Shown piece after piece: positions 10,921-19,343 of a stretch of DNA of 64,000 bases. A program made the translations under genes and the position numbers. The notes beneath the pieces were generated by a model. The model was not told the DNA's origin. It did not search any database and was given only the letters and a program-made list of their open reading frames with translations. How positions within the stretch are numbered: position 1 is the stretch's first letter; every line of letters starts with the position of its first letter. The stretch lies in NCBI RefSeq assembly GCF_001262075.1, contig NZ_CP012073.1, positions 2,529,001 through 2,593,000 of the forward strand, given 5' to 3'. This DNA comes from Ottowia sp. oral taxon 894 (lineage in GTDB: Bacteria; Pseudomonadota; Gammaproteobacteria; Burkholderiales; Burkholderiaceae_C).

Positions 10921-11301
10921 TTACTTACGGCCCTTTTTCTTTTGCGCGGGGGCGCATTCCTTGAACAGGATTTCGTCTTGCGGCGAGGTAATCATGATGC
11001 CGTCCGTCTTTTTGTATTCCTTGATGGTCAGGGCGGGCGCCGTCAGACGCCAGCCTTTGGCGGAGACGAAAAACGAATCCACGTGGTCAGACTTGGCGTC
11101 GTCATAGGCCAGCGTTTGCCGCTGGCCTTTCACGGCAAATTCGGCCTTGACGGGGAAGCCCGTTTCATCATTGAACACGTAGGAAACGCTGATTTTCTTG
11201 CCGCCCTGGCAAACGTAAGGCACGGAGCCGGATTCAGCATGGGCGGATGCAGCCGCCGTCAGGGCGCAAATGGCCGCAAAAATGAATTTGCATGGTTTCA
11301 T
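10921..11301 (-). CDS. Secreted MliC/adhesin-complex-like small protein
   Basis: The 126-residue protein has a clear signal peptide (MKPCKFIFAAICALTAAASA, cleavage near AHA-ES). The mature part is beta-rich: VPYVCQGGKKISVSYVFNDE, RQTLAYDDAKSD, then a late cysteine (LFKEC) that could pair with the first. The pattern Y-C-GG-KI-V-Y resembles the MliC-type lysozyme-inhibitor fold and neisserial adhesin complex protein. That would make it a periplasmic or surface inhibitor of host c-type lysozyme. The similarity is recognised by eye only. The lysine-rich tail (PAQKKKGRK) is unusual. Confidence 0.55.
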   Translation of the reverse strand: MKPCKFIFAAICALTAAASAHAESGSVPYVCQGGKKISVSYVFNDETGFPVKAEFAVKGQRQTLAYDDAKSDHVDSFFVSAKGWRLTAPALTIKEYKKTDGIMITSPQDEILFKECAPAQKKKGRK

Positions 11302-11360
11302 GGGTTGAACTCCTTGGACATGAATGAACAGAAAAAAGCGGAAAACCGCCGTTTTGAAAA

Positions 11361-12686
11361 TCAGGCGGATGCTGCCGCCTGCGCCGCCCGCTCCATCAGG
11401 CGCTCCAGATGGCCGATGCGCTCGCTGGCGGGCGGGTGCGAATAGTAAAAGCGAACGTACAGCGCGTCTGGCGTGAGCGTGCTGGCATTGTCTTCATACA
11501 GCTTGACCAGTGCGCTGACGAGGCAGGCGGCGCTGCTGTGGGCGGCGGCGAAGGCATCGGCCTCGAACTCGTGCCTGCGCGAGAGGGCCGCCATGAGCGG
11601 CGCGGCAAACAGGCCGAAGACCGGCGCGGCCAGCATGAACAGCAGCAGCGCCAGCGCGTGATTGGGCACGCTGCCGCCCAGCGCGGGCGGCAGGTTGGGC
11701 GTGACGCCCAGGCCCGCGTAAAACCAGCCCTGCTGCATCAGCCAGCCCAGCAGCGCCAGCGCCGCCAGGCTCAGCGCCGCCACGCAGGCCATGCGCTTGG
11801 CGATGTGGCGGCGCTTGCAGTGGCCCAGCTCGTGGGCCAGCACGGCCTCCACTTCATCTGGCGTGAGCTGGCTCAGCAGCGTGTCAAAAAACACCACGCG
11901 CCGCGCCGCGCCAAAGCCCGTGAAGTAGGCGTTGCCGTGCGCGCTGCGGCGGCTGCCGTCCATCACGAACAGGCCGCTGGCGGCAAAACCGCAGCGCTGC
12001 ATCAGGCCGGTGATGCGCGCCTTCAGCTCCTCATCGGCCAGCGGCTCGAAGCGGTTGAACAGCGGCGCGATCAGCGTGGGGTAAATCACCATCATCAGCA
12101 GGCTGAAGCCCAGCCACAGCGCCCACAGCCACAGCCACCACAGCGGCCCGGCCTGCGCCATCAGCCACAGCGCCAGCGCCGCCAGCGGCAGGCCCAGCGC
12201 CGCGCCCACCAGGGCCGATTTCACGTGATCGGCCAGCCACAGACGCAGCGTGCTTTTGTTGAAGCCAAAGCGCTGCTCAATCACGAAGGTCTGCCAAGCG
12301 TCAAACGGCACGTCCAGCAGGGCATTGATTGCCATGAACGCCGTCAGCAGCGCCAGCGGCTGCAAAAGCGGGCGCGGTCCCAGCCACTGAAGCAGTAGGG
12401 CGTTGAGCGCGTCCAGCCCGCCCAGCAGCGTCCAGCCCAGCAAAATGAGTGCGGCTGCGCCGCCTTCCAGCACGCCAAAACGCAGCTTGGCCGCCGTGTA
12501 ATCCGCCGCCCGCCGGTGCGCCGCCAGCGTGATCTTCTGCGCAAAGCGCGGCGGCACCGCGCCGCGCCGCAGCGCCACCGCCCGCATCTGCCGCAGCGCC
12601 AGCCAAAAGCGCAGGGCCAAGTGCAGCAGCACGGCAGCGGCAAACACATAAGTCGCCGCCAGGGCGGGCGTGAGATCGGCAAACAC
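11361..12686 (-). CDS. M48 family (Ste24/HtpX-like) membrane metalloprotease
   Basis: The zinc motif HELGHCKRRH and the downstream RRHEFEADAFAA (third ligand Glu) are those of M48 CAAX-prenyl-protease-like enzymes. About seven hydrophobic segments surround them. I place the start at the GTG at 12686 (VFADLTPALAATYVF); ATG at 12827 would add an arginine-rich leader unlike the family. From 12686 the protein is 441 residues, close to the family norm of 410-420. It probably degrades misfolded inner-membrane or periplasmic proteins. The C-terminus (FYYSHPPASERIGHLERLM) is the usual M48 ending. Confidence 0.88.
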   Translation of the reverse strand: MFADLTPALAATYVFAAAVLLHLALRFWLALRQMRAVALRRGAVPPRFAQKITLAAHRRAADYTAAKLRFGVLEGGAAALILLGWTLLGGLDALNALLLQWLGPRPLLQPLALLTAFMAINALLDVPFDAWQTFVIEQRFGFNKSTLRLWLADHVKSALVGAALGLPLAALALWLMAQAGPLWWLWLWALWLGFSLLMMVIYPTLIAPLFNRFEPLADEELKARITGLMQRCGFAASGLFVMDGSRRSAHGNAYFTGFGAARRVVFFDTLLSQLTPDEVEAVLAHELGHCKRRHIAKRMACVAALSLAALALLGWLMQQGWFYAGLGVTPNLPPALGGSVPNHALALLLFMLAAPVFGLFAAPLMAALSRRHEFEADAFAAAHSSAACLVSALVKLYEDNASTLTPDALYVRFYYSHPPASERIGHLERLMERAAQAAASA

Positions 12687-12952
12687 GGCGTGGGAAAACT
12701 TGTAGCGCGAAAAGAAAAGCGGCGAGTGTAGGGCGCGCCGCCCGGCCTTGCTGCCCGGCCAGGCGGCCCCGCGGGCAAACGCCGCAGAAAGCGCCGCTAC
12801 AGCTCGCTGGAGAAATTCGCTCGTCATCTTTCATCGCATTCAGCGCGTGAAAAGCGTCTGTCTTTCGCGTCAGTTTTCACCCGCCTTTCCGTGCGGAAAA
12901 CCTTTGCGCGCACCAAGCGCCGAATGCGTGCCCGCGCTTATCCTTGGCGCAT

Positions 12953-14188
12953 ATGACCGAAACCCCTGCCGCCGAATCACCCGATGCCCCACGGCCCAGG
13001 CGCGGCACGCGCACCGGCTTTACCACGGGCGCGTGCGCCGCCGCCGCCGCGCGCGCCGCCGCGCTGGGGCTGGCCGCCGGCCAAGTGCCCGCCGAAGTGC
13101 AAAGCCTGCTGCCAAACGGCAGCCGCGTGCGCTTTGCCGTGCGCGACGGGCGCTGCGATGCAAAGGCGCAGACGGCGCATGCCGCCATCACCAAGTTCGC
13201 AGGCGACGACCCCGACTGCACCGACGGCGCCCTCATCACCGCCGACGTGCGCGTGCTTCCCGGCCAGGCCGGCGCCATCACTTACCGTGCGGGCGCGGGC
13301 GTGGGCACCGTCACCATGCCCGGGCTGGGGCTGGAAGTGGGCGGCCCGGCCATCAACCCCGTGCCGCGCGCCAACATTGCCGACAACCTGCGCGAAGCGG
13401 CCCCCGCCCTGCTGGCCGAGCATGGGCTGGAAGTGACCATCAGCGTGCCCGATGGCGAAAAAATGGCGCGCAAGACCACCAACGCGCGGCTGGGCATTCT
13501 GGGCGGCATCAGCATCCTGGGCACATCCGGCATCGTCAAGCCCTTTTCCACCTCCGCCTGGCGCGCCAGCGTCGTGCAGGGCGTGCAGGTCGCGGCCACG
13601 CTGGGGCACAGCCTGGCCGTTCTCACCACCGGCGGGCGCACCGAAACATTCGCCATGCGCATCTTGCAAGCCGAGCGCCCCGGCCTGCCCGCCGCCTGCT
13701 TCATCCAGATGGGCGACTTTCTGCGCTACGCGCTGGATGAATGCGTGGCCCAGGGCATCCGGCAAGTTGTGCTGGCCGTCATGGTGGGCAAGCTCACCAA
13801 GATCGCGCAAGGCGAAACCATCACCCATGCCAACCGCAACATCGTGGACACCGCATTGGTTGCCCGCGTCGCCCGGCAGATTGGCGCCAGCCCGGCCGAT
13901 TGCGAGGCCATCGCCGCCGCCAAGACCGCCCGCTTCGGCGCTGATCTGCTCACTGAACGCGGCCTGGGCGCCGCCTTCCACATGGCGCTGGCGCAAGAAG
14001 CCATCCGCACCCTCACCGCCCCCGCACGCTATGGCCGCGCCTTCCAATTGCGGGTGCTGGTCTCCGACCCTGAAGGCCGCCTGGTGGCCGACGCGCTCTC
14101 CGCCCCCGCCGATGACCGCCCCCTGCCCGCCACGGCAGGCCGCACCGGCATCGGCCATACCCACAGCGCAGATTTCGACACGGAGTAG
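12953..14188 (+). CDS. cbiD: Cobalt-precorrin-5B C1-methyltransferase CbiD
   Basis: The 411-residue product begins RGTRTGFTTGACAAAAARA, the N-terminal signature of CbiD. Further family blocks are GLEVGGPAINPVPRANI and ILGTSGIVKPFSTSAWRAS. CbiD methylates C-1 of cobalt-precorrin-5B in the anaerobic corrin pathway. The ATG at 12953 is chosen; an in-frame TTG at 12944 is less likely. No other cob/cbi gene is in the window, so the gene is isolated here. It is divergent from the M48 protease and convergent with hemN. Confidence 0.94.
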   Translation: MTETPAAESPDAPRPRRGTRTGFTTGACAAAAARAAALGLAAGQVPAEVQSLLPNGSRVRFAVRDGRCDAKAQTAHAAITKFAGDDPDCTDGALITADVRVLPGQAGAITYRAGAGVGTVTMPGLGLEVGGPAINPVPRANIADNLREAAPALLAEHGLEVTISVPDGEKMARKTTNARLGILGGISILGTSGIVKPFSTSAWRASVVQGVQVAATLGHSLAVLTTGGRTETFAMRILQAERPGLPAACFIQMGDFLRYALDECVAQGIRQVVLAVMVGKLTKIAQGETITHANRNIVDTALVARVARQIGASPADCEAIAAAKTARFGADLLTERGLGAAFHMALAQEAIRTLTAPARYGRAFQLRVLVSDPEGRLVADALSAPADDRPLPATAGRTGIGHTHSADFDTE

Positions 14189-14343
14189 GAAGCGCAAGCG
14201 CAGCCCGCCCAAGCCTTCCCAAGCCTCTCTTCAGGAAAACAGTTTCCAGCCCGGTTTCGGGCATCAGGGGCAAAACCGACCGCAAGGCGAGAAGGCTGCC
14301 GCTGAAAAGCGGTAAGGGAGCCAACTCCCGCCGATACGGATGT

Positions 14344-14431
14344 ATTAAAAACAGAAGCAAATCCAAGGGGGCAAAAGTGCCGTCTTGCGCAGTCTGTACT
14401 AGGACATATTGCTATAAATAGAGGAGCAAAA
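14344..14431 (-). repeat. Intergenic repeat family 1, copy C
   Basis: Reverse orientation: aaaacagaagcaaatccaag, then ctaggacatattgctataaa and gaggagc. It lies between the convergent cbiD and hemN genes. The rest of 14189-14478 contains no recognisable gene. Confidence 0.8.
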
Positions 14432-14478
14432 TGACTGCCTGTCCATTCTTCACCTGCGGGCAGGTTGTGAACAGGCTT

Positions 14479-15867
14479 TCAGATGATTTTGGAAAAGCGC
14501 GCGCGCGTGCGGTCGGCTTGCAGGTATTTGTCGAACACCATCGCCACGCCGCGCACGAAGAACCAGCCCAGGGGCGTGACCTGGATGCTGCTGTCGCTGA
14601 TGCTCACCAGCCCCTGCTGCTGCATCTCGCGCATCTGCTCCATTTCGGCGGCGAAATACTGGCGGAAGTCGATGAGGTGGGCCAGTTCGATGGATTCAAA
14701 CAGCACTTCGCCCTGGCACATGAGGGCCATGATGACGGAGCGGCGCAGGATGTCGTCGCGCGAAAGGGCCAGGCCGCGCGCCACGGGCAGGCGGCCCTGG
14801 TCGATGAGGTACTGGTATTCGTCCAGCGTTTTCACGTTCTGGCTGTAGGTGGCGCCCACCTTGCCTATGGCCGAGACGCCCAGGCCCACGAGATCGCAGT
14901 CTGGCTGCGTGCTGTAGCCCTGAAAGTTGCGGTGCAGGCGGCCTTGCCGCTTGGCGATGGCCAGCGCGTCTTCCGGCAGCGCGAAGTGGTCCATGCCGAT
15001 ATAGACGTAGCCGGCCTGCATGAAGGTTTTGAGCGCGCTGGCGAGCATGGACACCTTGGCATCGGGCAGCGGCAGGTCAATCATGATGATGCGCCGCTGG
15101 GGCTTGAAGCGCTCGGGCAGGTGCGCGTAGGCATACAGCGCGATGCGGTCGGGCCGCAGCTCGCACACCTGCTCCAGCGTGCGGGCAAAAGACTGCGGGT
15201 TCTGTTTGGGCAGGCCGTAAATCAGATCGACGTTCACCGAATCAAAGCCAATGCGCCGGGCGCTGGCAACCAGCGCAAACACTTGCTCGGCAGGTTGCAC
15301 GCGGTGCACGGCTTTTTGCACGTCGGGGTCAAAGTCCTGCACGCCGAAGGAAAGGCGGTTGAAGCCCAGCTGGCGCAGCGACTCCAGCCGTTCGGCGGTG
15401 ACGGTGCGCGGATCGACCTCGATGGAGTATTCCCCGCCATCCTGGAAAGTGAAATGGCTGCGCAGCAAGTCCATCAGCCAGGCCAGCTCTTCGTTGCTCA
15501 AAAAAGTGGGCGTGCCGCCGCCCAGGTGCAGCTGGCTGACGGCCGCGCCCCGGCCCATGTGCTGCACATGCAGCTCCACTTCGCGGCGCAGCAGGGCCAG
15601 ATACGGCGCGGCGCGCTCGTGGTGCTTGGTAATGATCTTGTTGCACGCGCAGTAGTAGCACAGCGATTCGCAAAAAGGCAGATGCACGTAGATGGACAGC
15701 GGCCGCGCCAACGCCGCAGCCGCCGGCCCCTGGCGGCGCTGCTCAAGCGCGCGCACGTAGTCATCCATGCCGAACGCCTCCACAAAACGGTCTGCCGTGG
15801 GATAGGAGGTATAGCGCGGGCCGGAGACGTCAAAGCGCCTGATCAGCTCCGGAGTGATGGCTTGCAT
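14479..15867 (-). CDS. hemN: Oxygen-independent coproporphyrinogen III oxidase HemN
   Basis: The 462-residue radical-SAM enzyme converts coproporphyrinogen III to protoporphyrinogen IX without O2. The start at 15867 gives MQAITPELIRRFDVSGPRYT, like E. coli HemN (457 residues). The [4Fe-4S] motif is CESLCYYCACN, followed by HLGGGTPTFL. The C-terminal HemN domain is complete. A palindromic FNR-type box lies 82-95 bases upstream, and the FNR-family gene itself is divergently adjacent. Anaerobic induction through FNR is therefore likely. Confidence 0.95.
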   Translation of the reverse strand: MQAITPELIRRFDVSGPRYTSYPTADRFVEAFGMDDYVRALEQRRQGPAAAALARPLSIYVHLPFCESLCYYCACNKIITKHHERAAPYLALLRREVELHVQHMGRGAAVSQLHLGGGTPTFLSNEELAWLMDLLRSHFTFQDGGEYSIEVDPRTVTAERLESLRQLGFNRLSFGVQDFDPDVQKAVHRVQPAEQVFALVASARRIGFDSVNVDLIYGLPKQNPQSFARTLEQVCELRPDRIALYAYAHLPERFKPQRRIIMIDLPLPDAKVSMLASALKTFMQAGYVYIGMDHFALPEDALAIAKRQGRLHRNFQGYSTQPDCDLVGLGVSAIGKVGATYSQNVKTLDEYQYLIDQGRLPVARGLALSRDDILRRSVIMALMCQGEVLFESIELAHLIDFRQYFAAEMEQMREMQQQGLVSISDSSIQVTPLGWFFVRGVAMVFDKYLQADRTRARFSKII

Positions 15868-15948
15868 CGCGGAAAATCCTTTTTTTCTTGCCTGAACGCC
15901 GTGCAAAACGGCAAGCGGCTACTGTGCCTTGATGCTGTTTTCCGCGCC

Positions 15949-15962
15949 TTGACTGCGGTCAA
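15949..15962. promoter_or_regulatory. FNR/Anr-type operator between hemN and fnr
   Basis: TTGACTGCGGTCAA is a perfect TTGAC-N4-GTCAA palindrome, close to the FNR consensus TTGAT-N4-ATCAA. It sits in the divergent region, 82 bases from the hemN start and 129 from the fnr start. It could activate hemN and autoregulate fnr. Confidence 0.75.
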
Positions 15963-16090
15963 TCCGCTCCAGCGCCGTACCGCTTTTGGCAAAAGGGTGA
16001 AAAAAGGTGCGAAAAGAGTGAAAAAAGCCCGCCATAAAATCGCGCGCTTTCAGGATTTGACCGCCGCGTGGCGGTTTGCTGTTGTCCCAC

Positions 16091-16810
16091 ATGCCGCCGC
16101 CCCCTTACAAAGTCGCCTGCTCCAACTGCAATTTGCGCGAACTGTGTTTGCCCAGCGGCTTGTCAGAGGCTGAAGCGCGCAAGCTCGACGAGCTGGTGGC
16201 CACGCGCCGCAAGGTCAAGCGCGGCGCGGCGCTGTTCAACAACGGCGCGCCCTTCACGGCGCTCTACGCCATACGCACCGGCTTCTTCAAAACCTGCATC
16301 CTCACTGAAGACGGGCGCAACCAGGTCACTGGCTTTCAGATGGCGGGCGAAATCATCGGGCTGGACGGTATCGTGGGCGACCGCCACACCTGCGACGCCA
16401 TTGCGCTGGAAGACGCCGAGGTCTGCGTCATGCCCTTTGACCGCATTGAGGCGCTCTCGCGCGAAGTGCCAGCCTTGCAATCGCACGTGCACAAAATCCT
16501 CAGCCGCGAAATCGTGCGCGAACACGGCGTGATGCTGCTGCTGGGCAGCATGCGCGCCGAAGAGCGCCTGGCCACCTTCCTGCTCAACCTGGTGCAGCGC
16601 CTGCACGCGCGGGGCTTTTCGCAAAGCGAGCTGGTGCTGCGCATGACGCGTGAGGAAATCGGCAGCTACCTGGGCCTGAAGCTGGAAACCGTCAGCCGCA
16701 CTTTCTCGCGCTTCGTGGAAGAGGGGCTGGTGCAAGTCAAGCAGCGCCACGTGCGCATCCTCAACACGGCGGGTCTGCGCAGCATCGTCAATGCATCAGC
16801 CTGCCGGTGA
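16091..16810 (+). CDS. fnr: FNR/Anr-family anaerobic transcription regulator
   Basis: The 239-residue protein has the oxygen-sensing cysteines of FNR: C10, C13 and C19 (CSNCNLRELC) plus C101 (DRHTC). This is the C-x2-C-x5-C plus distant Cys pattern of the labile [4Fe-4S] cluster. A cNMP-binding-type beta-roll follows, and then the Crp-type helix-turn-helix with LKLETVSRTFSRF. The E--SR recognition residues match FNR DNA specificity. I start at ATG 16091; an in-frame TTG lies at 16076. Divergent from hemN, its likely target. Confidence 0.93.
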   Translation: MPPPPYKVACSNCNLRELCLPSGLSEAEARKLDELVATRRKVKRGAALFNNGAPFTALYAIRTGFFKTCILTEDGRNQVTGFQMAGEIIGLDGIVGDRHTCDAIALEDAEVCVMPFDRIEALSREVPALQSHVHKILSREIVREHGVMLLLGSMRAEERLATFLLNLVQRLHARGFSQSELVLRMTREEIGSYLGLKLETVSRTFSRFVEEGLVQVKQRHVRILNTAGLRSIVNASACR

Positions 16811-16959
16811 GGCAGGCTGCGGCCGCCCTGAGAAAAGAGTGAATCCGGATGGCTTGGCAAGGCATGCCCCGTTCGATAGTCACTGAAAGTGGCTATCAGA
16901 AAAAAAGATAAATGAGTGATTAGCCATCACGGCCGAAAAGTGCAGGCCCATGCGGTCGC

Positions 16960-17484
16960 CTACAGCGGCTGGGTGCCGCCTGCATAGCTGATGGCAAAGC
17001 CGCGCTTGCGGTAGAAGGCGGCGTAGGTATAGATCTCGCAGGACTCGGGCCCCGTCTTGCGGTAGTAAAGAGGCCAGCGGATTTTTCCTTCGATGCGGTA
17101 TGTTTTCCCTGCGTACACGCTGCCGTCACTGATGTTGGGGATGGATTCAGGAAAGGGGCCTGTGCGCGCCCACAGCATTTCGGTAAGAGGCACGAATTGC
17201 GCGTCTATTTCCCGCTGCGAGAGATGGATGAAATGCCGGGCGCACAACACCAGTGCCACGCTGATCCAGCACACGGCAGCAATCTCCGTCAGCCGCCGCT
17301 CGCGTATCGGGATGTAAACGCCTGCGAAAATGGCCCCTAACGACAGCCATCCCGTCACGACCAGCCAGGTGGCCACCAGCGGTCCGTCCGCCACCCATTC
17401 CGTATCCGTGTAGCGGGGAATCCAGGCCCAGCCTATGAACGCGACAGCCAGTCCCAGTGTTTTCAGGAATTTGCGCCATGACAT
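16960..17484 (-). CDS. Unknown membrane protein
   Basis: Starting at ATG 17484 (MSWRKFLKTLG) the protein has 174 residues. There are three hydrophobic segments in the first 100 (FLKTLGLAVAFIGWAWI, ATWLVVTGWLSLGAIFAGVY, IAAVCWISVALVLCARHFI). A soluble C-terminal part follows (GKTYRIEGKIRWPLYYRKTG). I recognise no family. Its start codon overlaps that of the divergent gene at 17478, an unusual head-to-head layout. Base composition is slightly lower in GC than the flanking genes, as for its neighbour. Confidence 0.6.
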   Translation of the reverse strand: MSWRKFLKTLGLAVAFIGWAWIPRYTDTEWVADGPLVATWLVVTGWLSLGAIFAGVYIPIRERRLTEIAAVCWISVALVLCARHFIHLSQREIDAQFVPLTEMLWARTGPFPESIPNISDGSVYAGKTYRIEGKIRWPLYYRKTGPESCEIYTYAAFYRKRGFAISYAGGTQPL

Positions 17485-18842
17485 ACCGTGCAGACCCTCG
17501 TGCGAAACATGATTTGAAGAGTAACCCGAGTCGCAGCTCAAAACGCGCTTCCAGCCTCAGCGACGATGAAAAAACACCGCCTGTGCTGGCTTTGCTGCTG
17601 ACGGGCGGCATTCTGATTTTGATGGCCATTGGCTATTCCTTCTGGATTCAACAGAAGGCAGAGATGGCAGAAGGCCCGGAAATATTCCAGAACACGCCGC
17701 ATGACGATGAGTTTTTCAAGAAACTGGAATTCAAGGATCTTGGGGAACGTGTCGTTTTCACTTCGCCCAGCTTCCCGGAGGGCATATCGATTGACCGCGT
17801 GGAGCTTGCCTTTGCGGATGAAGCCAGTTTTTACGGAATGCCGGCGGTGGACGTGAAAAAACGGACAGGTTCTTTTCCCGGCCTCAGGCTGTCATGGCCA
17901 GCCGAGCAGGATTTTCCGGGTGAGCGTGTGGAAAACACCTGCGGTTTGCAACATGGCAGCTCCCTCGTGGAGGTTTTGCAACCCGTTTGTTTGCACGCGG
18001 ACTACTCAGTTTACGAAGGCAACAGCGATGACGCAGTCGTGGAAGCCATCTACACGGGCGGCCGCACGACGCTAGGCATACGCAAAGACAGGGACGAGCA
18101 AGGCGAAGCCTACCGCGTGGCCAGTCATTTTTATCAATGGGGCCGTTTCGTTACTGCTGAAATCAGGGGGCAGCGGCAGTGGCTGGGCTGGATTTGCAAT
18201 CCGAATATCCTGAAGAAACTGAACCGGGAACACGGCATCCCTGATGATGGAGAAGGCGTGGCAATCTTGGATGCAGGCAATGCGCATTGCATGTCGCCGC
18301 CAGGCTTTTGGCAAAACCTTTTTTCCGACCGGAACCATACGCAATACCATGACGTGGTATTCCATTGCAGGGATTCCATGAGAAACCGCTCATATTTAAA
18401 CTGCATGGCCAGCTTTCTGTTCGGCGGCGAAGTGCTGACAGTTTATTTCCCTTCTGAATATCGCGGCGGCCGGATTCAGATAGGCGGTCGTTCCAATGCT
18501 GCAGTCTATTACCGTCCGCGTATTGTGGAATCGGCATGGAAACGCTTGCAGCAAATGCAGCAGGAAGGCGCTTCTTCTGAACTGGCGGCGCAGGGCACGC
18601 AACGGCGTTTGCAATGGAGCCAGCGCCACTGCCAGCTCATGATGGAGAGCGTTGGGGCATTGCCACGCCAGCAATATCAACCCATTGAAAACGTGGAGTC
18701 CCGCTGCCAGCGCACCCGCCAGCGCCTGATAGCCGCCTGGTACAACGCAGCGGGCAACCAGGCCGCGCGCGAGCATTACAAAAGCCAGGTGCAGGAGCTG
18801 GATTCGCAATTGGCGGTGCTGATACAGGCTTCAGAACATTGA
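17478..18842 (+). CDS. Unknown membrane-anchored envelope protein
   Basis: ATG 17478 gives 454 residues. A short basic N-terminus precedes one transmembrane segment (PVLALLLTGGILILMAIGYS, about residues 37-56). The rest is a long periplasmic domain with paired cysteines and many aromatic residues. The C-terminus is helical and glutamine-rich (QCQRTRQRL-like, EHYKSQVQELDSQLAVLIQ). I recognise no domain. The start lies 7 bases inside the coding strand of the opposite gene, so expression of the pair may be mutually exclusive or tightly linked. A start at 17457 is also open. Confidence 0.6.
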   Translation: MTYRADPRAKHDLKSNPSRSSKRASSLSDDEKTPPVLALLLTGGILILMAIGYSFWIQQKAEMAEGPEIFQNTPHDDEFFKKLEFKDLGERVVFTSPSFPEGISIDRVELAFADEASFYGMPAVDVKKRTGSFPGLRLSWPAEQDFPGERVENTCGLQHGSSLVEVLQPVCLHADYSVYEGNSDDAVVEAIYTGGRTTLGIRKDRDEQGEAYRVASHFYQWGRFVTAEIRGQRQWLGWICNPNILKKLNREHGIPDDGEGVAILDAGNAHCMSPPGFWQNLFSDRNHTQYHDVVFHCRDSMRNRSYLNCMASFLFGGEVLTVYFPSEYRGGRIQIGGRSNAAVYYRPRIVESAWKRLQQMQQEGASSELAAQGTQRRLQWSQRHCQLMMESVGALPRQQYQPIENVESRCQRTRQRLIAAWYNAAGNQAAREHYKSQVQELDSQLAVLIQASEH

Positions 18843-18920
18843 GAGAGACCGTTGCGGCTTCATCCGCCAACAGGCGGAGCCAGACGGCGGGCGTCTTATT
18901 TGTCTGGGCGAGATTCATTT

Positions 18921-19145
18921 AGGCATTGCACAAGGCCTGCCCGATCAAGCTCAACAAGCTGCTGAGCGACAACGACAAACAGTTCACCGACCGGCTGTGC
19001 CAAGCGCTGGGCATGGCGCATCTGCTCATCAAAGGTCAGTGTTCAAGAGCGAAACGCCGATGCAGGCCATGAAACACTGGCTTCAGACGCATCCGCATCT
19101 GTTCCACAGGCGGCCTACGATCGTCCAAGGTGCGTCAGGTAGGCG
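18921..19145 (+). pseudogene. IS481-type transposase remnant
   Basis: One frame reads KLNKLLSDNDKQFTDRLCQ and LGMAHLLIK. A second, shifted frame reads TPMQAMKHWLQTHPHLFH. These match the LxxxxTDNGKEFTDR catalytic block and the extreme C-terminus (TPVQAMKDW-KSHPELFHKR) of IS481-family DDE transposases. The long segment normally between them is missing, so this is an internally deleted, frameshifted relic. No terminal inverted repeats are visible. Together with repeat copy D it fills the gap between 18843 and 19343. Confidence 0.65.
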
Positions 19146-19200
19146 CTCACAGTGCGGATCCGATGCGCGCTGCCAGGATGCTGCTTCCTGCCCAGATAAA

Positions 19201-19287
19201 TCAAAAACAGGAGCAAATTCAAGGGGCTCAAATACCGCTTTGCGCTGGTTCCACTAGGACATGATGCTATTGATAAAGGAGCTAAAA
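19201..19287 (-). repeat. Intergenic repeat family 1, copy D
   Basis: Reverse orientation: aaaaacaggagcaaattcaa, a variable centre, ccactaggacatgatgctat, then tgataaaggagc. This is among the best-conserved copies. It follows the IS481 remnant and precedes the 3' end of the WG-repeat-like gene. Confidence 0.83.
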
Positions 19288-19343
19288 GCGCAGCCTGCAC
19301 CGCGCTTGTTTCGCCTTTGCGGCGCCAGATTGCGGGCGAGCTT

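Noticed and set aside
16875-16900. Terminator after fnr
   Set aside because: The hairpin GATAGTCACT/AGTGGCTATC is followed by A rather than T on the fnr strand.
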